From Streptomyces ortus (GTDB taxonomy: Bacteria; Actinomycetota; Actinomycetes; Streptomycetales; Streptomycetaceae), in assembly GCF_026341275.1 (NCBI RefSeq), contig NZ_JAIFZO010000002.1, positions 4,680,118-4,744,117 on the forward strand: a DNA stretch of 64,000 bases, read 5' to 3'. Under the pieces are notes generated by a model. That model had not been told where the DNA came from. It did no database searches and was given only the letters and a program-made list of their open reading frames with translations. Positions 42,372 through 49,788 of the stretch are shown here, one piece after another; position 1 is the stretch's first letter; each line of letters opens with the position of its first letter. The translations under genes were made by a program, and so were the position numbers.

Positions 42372-43071
42372 GGCATGTCCGGCCGCTGCCCGGCACCCCC
42401 GCTTGCTCAGCCGGGGGGCCAGACAGCGGCCGTGCTGCTGCCGACCTCCCTGCTGCCCGGCCGAGAGCGGCCTCGGACGCCGGACCGCTGCTGCCCGGGT
42501 GGCGTGGCGCCCCTCGTTGCCCGGACAGGCCGTCGGCCGTGGCACCCATTGCTGCCCGGACAGCCCGTCGGTCGTGGCTGTGGTCCGCTCAGGGCGGCGC
42601 TGACGGCCCTGCCAGGCGCTGTCCGGCGTCTCCCTGGGGCCGTGCCCCAACTCGCCCCCCCCCGGAGCGGCGTCCCCCTAGGGTGTTGCCCCGCCTCGCC
42701 CTCCCCGGAGCGGCGTCCCGGCAGCCCTGCCGATCGCTTGTCCGGCGCCGACCAGGCCCCCCCATCGGCCCCCCATCGGCACCCCCGGCGGCCCCACCGC
42801 CCTCCGGATCAAGCCACGCCTATTTCGTGAATTCATTCACGATCCGGATTTCGATCAACAATAAGATCAGCTTTACGCCGTGCCGCACGGTAATGGACCT
42901 GGCGTCAATGCGTTTGAGGCATTACCACTTTCGAGCCCCCCGCGGATCCCCGGATCATTCACTGAAGGGCATGTGAAGGCCAATTCCGCTTACCGCGCAC
43001 TGTTTTGATCAGGTTCCGGTACCTACAATCCGTCCACATCTTGAGCTCGGTCCAAGCGTCAAGGAGGACGA
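42372..43071. other. Long intergenic region upstream of hppA
   Basis: The 700 bases split in two. The first ~440 are C-rich and repetitive, with a near-duplicate segment (GCCCGGACAGGCCGTCGG near 42520 and GCCCGGACAGCCCGTCGG near 42555) and repeated GGAGCGGCGTCCC (near 42665 and 42710). The last ~250 are A+T-rich by Streptomyces standards. They hold an inverted repeat CGTGAAT-TC-ATTCACG (42826-42841) flanked by CCGGATC (42804-42810) and GATCCGG (42841-42847), then the hppA promoter. I see no credible gene. Confidence 0.6.
43024..43029 (+). promoter_or_regulatory. hppA -10 element TACAAT
   Basis: TACAAT lies 42 bases before the hppA start. TGTTTT stands 17 bases upstream of it as a weak -35. 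An AAGGAGG ribosome site follows near 43061-43067, so transcript and start codon fit together. Confidence 0.45.
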
Positions 43072-45477
43072 ATGGCGGGGCTTTCTACCCCTCATCAGTT
43101 TGACCAGCCCACTACCCTCGCAGCCGCAGTACTGACGGACGACAACCGCCTCATCGTGGTGGTGATCGCGGTCGTCGCCCTTGCGGCGCTTGCCGTCGCC
43201 GGGGTCCTGGTCCGCCAGGTGCTCGCGGCGGGCGAGGGCACCGAAAGCATGAAGGAGATCGCGGTCGCGATCCAGGAGGGCGCGAATGCCTACCTGGGGC
43301 GGCAGATGCGTACCCTCGGGGTATTCGCCGTCGTGGTGTTCTTCCTGCTCATGCTGCTGCCCGCGGACGACTGGAATCAGCGTGCCGGCCGATCGGTCTT
43401 CTTCTTGATCGGCGCGGCGTTCTCGGCGACCACCGGATATATCGGCATGTGGCTCGCCGTACGCAGCAATGTCCGCGTGGCCGCCGCGGCACGGGAAGCG
43501 ACCCCGGTGGAGGGTGAGCCGGAAAAGGATCTCACCGCCGTCTCGCACAAAGCAATGAAGATCGCTTTCCGCACGGGCGGCGTCGTCGGCATGTTCACGG
43601 TGGGGCTCGGTCTGCTGGGCGCCTCCTGTGTGGTGCTGGTGTACGCGGCCGACGCGCCGAAGGTCCTGGAGGGCTTCGGTCTCGGCGCCGCGCTGATCGC
43701 CATGTTCATGCGTGTCGGCGGCGGCATCTTCACCAAGGCGGCCGACGTCGGCGCCGACCTGGTCGGCAAGGTCGAGCAGGGCATCCCGGAGGACGATCCG
43801 CGCAACGCCGCGACCATCGCGGACAACGTGGGCGACAACGTCGGCGACTGCGCCGGTATGGCCGCGGACCTCTTCGAGTCGTACGCCGTCACGCTCGTCG
43901 CCGCACTGATCCTCGGCAAGGCGGCGTTCGGGGACTCCGGGCTCGCCTTCCCGCTGATCGTGCCCGCGATCGGCGTACTCACCGCGATGATCGGCATCTT
44001 CGCGGTCGCGCCGCGCCGTGCGGACCGCAGCGGGATGAGCGCCATCAACCGCGGCTTCTTCATCTCCGCGGTGATCTCGCTGGCGCTGGTGGCCGTGGCC
44101 GTCTTCGTCTATCTGCCGTCCTCGTACGCCGACCTGGACGGTGTCACCGACGAGGCCATCCTCGGCAAGTCCGGTGACCCGCGGATCCTCGCGCTCCTCG
44201 CGGTCGCCATCGGCATCGTGCTGGCCGCGCTGATCCAGCAGTTGACCGGCTACTTCACGGAGACGACCCGTCGCCCCGTGAAGGACATCGGCAAGACCTC
44301 GCTCACCGGCCCGGCCACCGTCGTCCTGGCCGGTATCTCGCTCGGTCTCGAATCGGCCGTCTACACCGCTCTGTTGATCGGCCTCGGCGTCTACGGGGCC
44401 TTCCTGCTCGGCGGTACGTCGATCATGCTGGCCCTGTTCGCGGTGGCCCTCGCCGGCACGGGTCTGCTCACCACGGTCGGCGTCATCGTCGCCATGGACA
44501 CCTTCGGGCCGGTCTCCGACAACGCGCAGGGCATCGCCGAGATGTCGGGCGACGTCGAGGGCGCGGGCGCGCAGGTGCTCACCGACCTGGATGCCGTCGG
44601 CAACACCACCAAGGCCATCACCAAAGGCATCGCCATCGCCACCGCGGTACTGGCGGCGTCGGCGCTCTTCGGCTCGTACCGGGACGCCATCCTCACGGCC
44701 GCGAACGACGTGGGGCAGAAGGTGTCGGGCCCGGGCGCGCCGATGAACCTGATGATGGACATCTCGCAGCCCAACAACCTGGTCGGGCTCATCGCGGGCG
44801 CCGCGGTCGTCTTCCTCTTCTCGGGGCTGGCGATCAACGCGGTGTCGCGGTCGGCCGGGGCCGTGGTCTACGAGGTGCGGCGGCAGTTCCGTGAGCGCCC
44901 CGGGATCATGGACTACAGCGAGAAGCCCGAGTACGGGCGCGTCGTCGACATCTGTACGAAGGACGCGCTTCGCGAGCTGACCACACCTGGTCTGCTCGCC
45001 GTGCTGACGCCGATCGCGATCGGGTTCACGCTCGGGGTGGGCGCGCTCGGCGCCTTCCTCGCGGGCGCCATCGGCACCGGCACGCTGATGGCGGTCTTCC
45101 TCGCCAACTCCGGAGGCGCGTGGGACAACGCCAAGAAACTCGTCGAGGACGGCCACCACGGCGGCAAGGGCAGCGAGGCCCATGCCGCGACGGTGATCGG
45201 CGACACGATCGGCGACCCCTTCAAGGACACCGCCGGGCCCGCGATCAACCCCCTCCTGAAGGTGATGAACCTGGTGGCGCTGCTCATCGCGCCGGCAGTG
45301 GTCAAATTCAGCTACGGCGACGACAAGAGCGTGGGCATGCGGATCCTCATCGCGGTGCTCTCGCTGGCCGTCATCATCGGCGCGGTCTACGTGTCCAAGC
45401 GGCGCGGTATCGCCGTGGGCGACGAGGACAACTCCGAGCGGGTCGCCAAGCCGGCCGATCCGGCGGTGGTTTCGTAG
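43072..45477 (+). CDS. hppA: Membrane H+-translocating pyrophosphatase
   Basis: The 801-residue protein has about 16 membrane helices and the conserved catalytic segment GGGIFTKAADVGADLVGK followed by EDDPRNAATIADNVGDNVGD, where Asp/Lys residues bind Mg-pyrophosphate. A second acidic motif (ISQPNNLVGLIAGA) and the late DTIGDPFKDTAGPAINP complete the site. It couples pyrophosphate hydrolysis to proton export. The Ala-rich region around GNTTKAITKGIAIATA carries Lys at the position typical of K+-independent enzymes, though I cannot verify the alignment. AAGGAGG precedes the ATG. Confidence 0.95.
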   Translation: MAGLSTPHQFDQPTTLAAAVLTDDNRLIVVVIAVVALAALAVAGVLVRQVLAAGEGTESMKEIAVAIQEGANAYLGRQMRTLGVFAVVVFFLLMLLPADDWNQRAGRSVFFLIGAAFSATTGYIGMWLAVRSNVRVAAAAREATPVEGEPEKDLTAVSHKAMKIAFRTGGVVGMFTVGLGLLGASCVVLVYAADAPKVLEGFGLGAALIAMFMRVGGGIFTKAADVGADLVGKVEQGIPEDDPRNAATIADNVGDNVGDCAGMAADLFESYAVTLVAALILGKAAFGDSGLAFPLIVPAIGVLTAMIGIFAVAPRRADRSGMSAINRGFFISAVISLALVAVAVFVYLPSSYADLDGVTDEAILGKSGDPRILALLAVAIGIVLAALIQQLTGYFTETTRRPVKDIGKTSLTGPATVVLAGISLGLESAVYTALLIGLGVYGAFLLGGTSIMLALFAVALAGTGLLTTVGVIVAMDTFGPVSDNAQGIAEMSGDVEGAGAQVLTDLDAVGNTTKAITKGIAIATAVLAASALFGSYRDAILTAANDVGQKVSGPGAPMNLMMDISQPNNLVGLIAGAAVVFLFSGLAINAVSRSAGAVVYEVRRQFRERPGIMDYSEKPEYGRVVDICTKDALRELTTPGLLAVLTPIAIGFTLGVGALGAFLAGAIGTGTLMAVFLANSGGAWDNAKKLVEDGHHGGKGSEAHAATVIGDTIGDPFKDTAGPAINPLLKVMNLVALLIAPAVVKFSYGDDKSVGMRILIAVLSLAVIIGAVYVSKRRGIAVGDEDNSERVAKPADPAVVS

Positions 45478-45515
45478 CCCCGGGTCGCGGCTGAGCGGAT
45501 TCCCTCCGCACAACG

Positions 45516-45555
45516 GGCGGGCGGACGGTGCGTACTGACGCACCGTCCGCCCGCC
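45516..45555 (+). terminator. hppA terminator
   Basis: An 18-bp perfect stem (45516-45533 with 45538-45555, loop ACTG) begins 39 bases after the stop. Confidence 0.85.
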
Positions 45556-45756
45556 GGTCTGTCCGTCCGCCCTCCCGTCCGGGTGTGCTCCTGTACGCGA
45601 TCCCGTGTGTACGCCCTGTTTCGTGAGCCTTATCTCGCCGCTCCCTCCCCTGGTGCAAATGGCTTCAATAGCGGTCCAAACGGATGTTCGTCACGGTGGT
45701 GTCGCCCGATTGGCGTGTATGTTCCGGGGCCGAGAGCCATGGAAGGGACCAACCCG

Positions 45757-46326
45757 GTGAACAAGAAGCTCGCGGCCGCGCTGTCCGGCGGTGCGGTACT
45801 GGTACTGGCGCTGTCCGGATGCAGCAGCAGTGACGACAACAGCGAAAAGCTGAACTCCTGGGCCAAGCAGGTCTGCGACGCGGTGCAGCCGCAGGCCAAG
45901 AAGATCTCGGCCGCCAACACCGCCATCCAGAAGCAGACCTCGGACAACAGCAGCCCGGCGGACGTCCAGAAGACCGACGCCCAGGCCTTCCAGGACATGT
46001 CCGACGCCTACAAGGCGATCGGCGGCGCCGTGAACAAGGCCGGGGCGCCGGACGTGGAGGGCGGCGAGAAGAAGAAGACGGACGCCGTCAAGGAGCTCAA
46101 CACCATCTCCGCGTCGTACGGCGACCTCAAGAAGCAGGTCGACGACCTCGACACCAAGGACCAGGCGAAGTTCGCCGACGGTCTGAAGGGGATCGCGACC
46201 CAGCTGGACAAGCTGAGCCAGAGCGGCAACGACGCCCTCGCGAAGCTGGAGGAGGGCGACGTGGGCAAGGCGATGGCCAAGCAGGAGAGCTGCAAGAGCG
46301 CGTCCCCGTCGGCCGCGAAGAGCTGA
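45757..46326 (+). CDS. Small secreted lipoprotein
   Basis: The 189-residue protein begins MNKKLAAALSGGAVLVLALSGC, a clean lipoprotein signal with lipobox LSGC. The mature part is helical and charged (Lys/Asp/Gln-rich) and has two Cys, QVCDAVQ and a late ESCKSAS. I do not recognise a named domain. The GTG at 45757 is chosen because GGAAGGG lies 10 bases upstream and the n-region is ideal; an ATG at 45739 would add six residues. Confidence 0.8.
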   Translation: MNKKLAAALSGGAVLVLALSGCSSSDDNSEKLNSWAKQVCDAVQPQAKKISAANTAIQKQTSDNSSPADVQKTDAQAFQDMSDAYKAIGGAVNKAGAPDVEGGEKKKTDAVKELNTISASYGDLKKQVDDLDTKDQAKFADGLKGIATQLDKLSQSGNDALAKLEEGDVGKAMAKQESCKSASPSAAKS

Positions 46327-46535
46327 CCCTCGCGGCGCGACGGCCGGGCAGCGCCCGGCGCGGGCGGGTGCGGTGTGTACGGCGCGGCCCGGCGCGAAGG
46401 GTGTCCAGGCACTCCGGCGCCGGGCCCCGGCCCTGTGGCGTCCCGGCTTCGGAGGGCCCGGTCGGCGCGCCGAAGAAGTGCCGGCAGTGGTGGCGGGCCG
46501 CTCGCGTGTGGTCGGTCGCGCGTCACAATGGGCGG

Positions 46536-48056
46536 GTGAGTAACACCAGCCTGGCACCGCTGCCCTCGTCCGACCGCATCGACGTCACCGCGCGGCTGCG
46601 GGACGCCCTCCTGGGCGCCTCCTTCAGCGCCGATGGGCTGCTCGACCTGCTCGGCGCCCCCGCGTACGCGGCGCTGGCCCGCAGCGAGACCGTACCCGCG
46701 CTCCGGGCCACCCGCGGCGACTCCCCGCTGGAAGCCCTCGTACGGCTGTTCCTGCTGCAGCAGCCCGTGCCGCACGCGCGCGTGGCGGACGTTCTGCCGC
46801 TGGAGGACTGCCTGGAGGGCGGCTGGCTGACCCGCGTCGGCGGGGACGAGGTCGCGGCGGTCGTCGACGTACGGCCGTACGGCGGACCCGGCGGCGAGGA
46901 CTGGTTCATCGTGTCCGACCTGGGCTGCGCGGTCGGCGGGGCCGGCGGCATCGGCAGCCATGACGAAGGTGTCGTACTCGGCGTGGGCGGCGCGTCCACC
47001 ACGCTCGCGGGCATCACCGTGCGCGCCCCCTTCGGCTCCGCGCTCGACCTCGGCACCGGCTCCGGGATCCAGGCGTTGCACGCAGCCCAGCACGCCACGC
47101 GGGTGAGCGCCACCGACCTCAACCCCCGCGCGCTGCACATCACCGCGCTCACGCTCGCGCTGTCCGGGGCCCCGGCGGCCGACCTGCGCGAGGGCTCCCT
47201 CTTCGAACCGGTGGGCGACGAGACGTTCGACCTCATCGTCTCCAACCCGCCCTTCGTGATCTCGCCCGGCGCCCGGCTCACCTACCGCGACGGCGGGATG
47301 GGCGGGGACGAACTGTGCCGCACGCTCGTGTCCCAGGCGGGCGACCGGCTGAACCAGGGGGGATACGCCCAGTTCCTGGCCAACTGGCAGCACGTGGAGG
47401 GCGAGGACTGGCACGACCGGCTGCGCTCCTGGGTGCCGCGCGGCTGCGACGCGTGGATCGTGCAGCGCGAGGTCCAGGACATCACGCAGTACGCCGAACT
47501 GTGGCTGCGCGACGCGGGCGACCACCACGCCGATCCCGTGGAGTACCAGGCGCGGTACGACGCCTGGCTGGACGAGTTCGAGGCACGCAAGGTGAAGGCC
47601 GTCGGCTTCGGCTGGATCACACTGCGCAGGACGGACGCGGCACTGCCCTCCGTCGTCCTGGAGGAGTGGCCGCACTCCGTCGAGCAGCCGCTCGGCGACA
47701 CCGTGCGCGCGCATTTCGAGCGTGTCGACTATCTGCGTGAGCACGACGACGCGGCCCTGCTGGCGGCGCACTTCCGGCTGGTCGACGAGATCGTGCAGGA
47801 GCAGGTCGGCCTGCCCGGTGCCGAGGACCCGGAGCACGTCGTGCTGCGCCAGCACCGCGGGATGCGGCGGGCCACGAAGGTGGACACGGTCGGCGCCGGT
47901 TTCGCGGGTGTCTGCGACGGCACGCTGAGCGCGGGACGCATCCTGGACGCCATTGCCCAACTGGTCGGAGAGGATCCGGTGTTGCTCCGCGACCGGACAC
48001 CGGCCCAGATCCGCCTGCTGGTCGAGCAGGGATTCATCGAGCCCGCGGCCCGGTGA
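46536..48056 (+). CDS. SAM-dependent methyltransferase (HemK/RlmG-like)
   Basis: The 506-residue protein has an N-terminal helical domain (~150 residues) and a class I methyltransferase domain with SALDLGTGSGIQALHAA (motif I) and LIVSNPPFVISPG. The NPPF signature marks N-methylation of Gln/Asn or nucleobase amino groups, as in HemK and 16S/23S rRNA methyltransferases. The ~200-residue C-terminal part is helical. The target is not determinable. GTG 46536 has no ribosome site, but CACAAT stands six bases upstream, suggesting a leaderless transcript. Confidence 0.85.
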   Translation: MSNTSLAPLPSSDRIDVTARLRDALLGASFSADGLLDLLGAPAYAALARSETVPALRATRGDSPLEALVRLFLLQQPVPHARVADVLPLEDCLEGGWLTRVGGDEVAAVVDVRPYGGPGGEDWFIVSDLGCAVGGAGGIGSHDEGVVLGVGGASTTLAGITVRAPFGSALDLGTGSGIQALHAAQHATRVSATDLNPRALHITALTLALSGAPAADLREGSLFEPVGDETFDLIVSNPPFVISPGARLTYRDGGMGGDELCRTLVSQAGDRLNQGGYAQFLANWQHVEGEDWHDRLRSWVPRGCDAWIVQREVQDITQYAELWLRDAGDHHADPVEYQARYDAWLDEFEARKVKAVGFGWITLRRTDAALPSVVLEEWPHSVEQPLGDTVRAHFERVDYLREHDDAALLAAHFRLVDEIVQEQVGLPGAEDPEHVVLRQHRGMRRATKVDTVGAGFAGVCDGTLSAGRILDAIAQLVGEDPVLLRDRTPAQIRLLVEQGFIEPAAR

Positions 48057-48184
48057 CGACGCGGGGCACCTGGAGGCGGGCGGGAGCGGCCGGCGGGGCG
48101 GTGCTCCGGCCCGCCCGTCGGATGACGTGAACTCGTCGGCGTTGGCGTGGGCGTGGGCGTCGGCGGCCGGGAGCGAGGCGACCG

Positions 48185-48616
48185 ATGTGTATCCGCGCAG
48201 GGGCCCTACCAGCCCTGGAATCCGTGTGCGAGCGATCCCTCCTCGCTGGGCGCCCATGGTCCGCCGTCCCCGCAGGTCCCACCCTCGGCACCCTCCTCGC
48301 CGTACGCCGGCGGCGGGTACCCGCCCTACGGGAGCGGTCCGACGGCGGTCACCGGCCCCGACGGCGGTCAGGGGGGCGCTGGGGTGGTCGCGGCGGCAGG
48401 CGTCGCAAGCTGCCCACCGCGGCGGTCGTCGCGCTCGTCGTGGCGCACGACAACCAGGTCATCGGCGTCGTTCCGGCCCCGGCGCACATGAACTGCAAGA
48501 AGGGCCTCGACAACGCGAACGAACTCTGCGGCAACAAGTTCGAGTCGACCTGGGCGCCCGACGTGGAGCGGGTCGGCTACGGCTGCATAGCCGACGAGTA
48601 CTCGTGGAACCAGTGA
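48185..48616 (+). pseudogene. Frameshifted small Pro-rich membrane/secreted protein
   Basis: Two frames each encode part of a plausible protein. From about 48194 one frame reads SAQGPYQPWNP and then a Pro/Gly/Tyr tract (GGYPPYGSGP). After the G6 run at 48372-48377 the neighbouring frame takes over with GRRRKLPTAAVVALVVAHDN, then HMNCKKGLDNANELCGNKF and VGYGCIADEYSWNQ before the stop at 48614-48616. One extra G in the run would join them. The start is also unclear: ATG 48185 is in the second frame. The family is not recognised. It is either a recent pseudogene or a sequencing indel. Confidence 0.4.
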
Positions 48617-49176
48617 TTCACCAAGGCGGTGTGCACGGTGAGTCGTGCCGACGGCGTGCAGACGAGCGGAGAGGTACCGGCGCCCGGCGCGGTGTGACGG
48701 ACTCCACCCGAAGCCTGGCCCGGGCGGGCTCCGTGCGCGCGGTGGCCGGCCCCTTCCGGGCGGTCCGCTTCCGACCCGCTCCGACCCGCTCCGACTCGTG
48801 TCGGTCCGCTTCAAGCCCGTTCGCGGCACACTTCCGGCCCGCTTCGGCCCGTTTCGCTCCCCTCCCGGTGCGGACGCGGTGTGACGGAAGCGAGACGGAA
48901 GCACGACGGAGGCGCGACGGAGGTGCGGCCGTAGTCGCGGCGTGGCGGCGGCGCGACGGGGACGCGGCGGTGGTCGCGGCAGCGGGCGGCAGCGGTGCGG
49001 GGCGCGGTGTGAGCCGTCCCGCACCCGGGGCGCACGGTGCCGGCCGCCTCCCGTTCACCCCGGGTTGGGGTTCCGGTTTCCCGGAGCTGCCAGCGTCCCG
49101 ACCAGAGCCCGCGAGGGCGGGACCCGGGGCCCGCCAGGACGGGACCCGGTGGCACACGAGGGCGGAGGCGCGAGTC
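48617..49176. other. Low-complexity intergenic stretch
   Basis: These 560 bases are built of short drifting repeats: CGACCCGCTC and CCGCTTC-type units near 48770-48860, and ACGGAGGCGCG-type units near 48890-48970. Open frames here lack family support. It looks like decaying, slippage-prone DNA between the broken gene and a small membrane protein gene. Confidence 0.45.
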
Positions 49177-49374
49177 ATGGAGAGCGGACCGGCGATCTTC
49201 ACGGGATCGGTGTTCGCCCTGTTCGGGGGCGGACTGCTGGTGTGGACCGCGGTCCGGCTGCGGCAGCGCGCCCCCGTCGCCCACGGAGTGAGCCCCGTCG
49301 CGTCGGCGACGGCCGCGGGCCTCGCCGGGACGGCCGCCGTGCTCCTCGCGGTGTGGTGTTTCACTCGCCTCTGA
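49177..49374 (+). CDS. Small two-helix membrane protein
   Basis: The 65-residue protein starts at the ATG at 49177, with GGAGG nine bases upstream. It has two hydrophobic segments (IFTGSVFALFGGGLLVWTAV and ATAAGLAGTAAVLLAVWCF) joined by a short basic loop (RLRQRAPVAHG). No named domain is recognised. A small membrane protein gene in this position upstream of topA is, as I recall, present in other streptomycetes. Confidence 0.7.
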   Translation: MESGPAIFTGSVFALFGGGLLVWTAVRLRQRAPVAHGVSPVASATAAGLAGTAAVLLAVWCFTRL

Positions 49375-49788
49375 GCGTCGGCCACCGCCGACGCGCCGGT
49401 CCGCCCCGCTCTTCGGGCAGCACCTCCCGCGGTCCGCGCGACGCGGCCCCGCCGCCCGCGCAACGCCGCCCCGCTGTCCTGGAAACACCGTCCCCACTGT
49501 CCTGGAATCGCCGTACGGCGGCGGGCGCGGCCAAGATCGACACCGCTCGGAATTCCCCTCTCCGGTAATTGAGAGGTCACGCTCCGGATGTCTCCGAAAG
49601 GGCAGGTCGGCACTCCGGGCGGCAGGAATGGCGGGAGTCGGGTTACCGTTCGAGTGGCCGTTGCGGGCTTTTCCCGTTTGACAGGGGGGCGGGATGTACC
49701 GTCACACTCCGCAGCGTCAGCATGACCCGACCCCCGGGTTCAAGGCCTGGGGCGAGACCCCCTGCGTCGACCGGAGAGAAGAGCGAAG
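49375..49788. other. topA upstream region
   Basis: No gene is supported in these 414 bases. CTGTCCTGGAA occurs twice (near 49476 and 49497). A perfect TTGACA at 49678-49683 may be the topA -35; no ideally spaced -10 follows (CACACT at 19 bases is the best), so the promoter call is tentative. The 5' leader would be about 70-80 bases. Confidence 0.45.
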
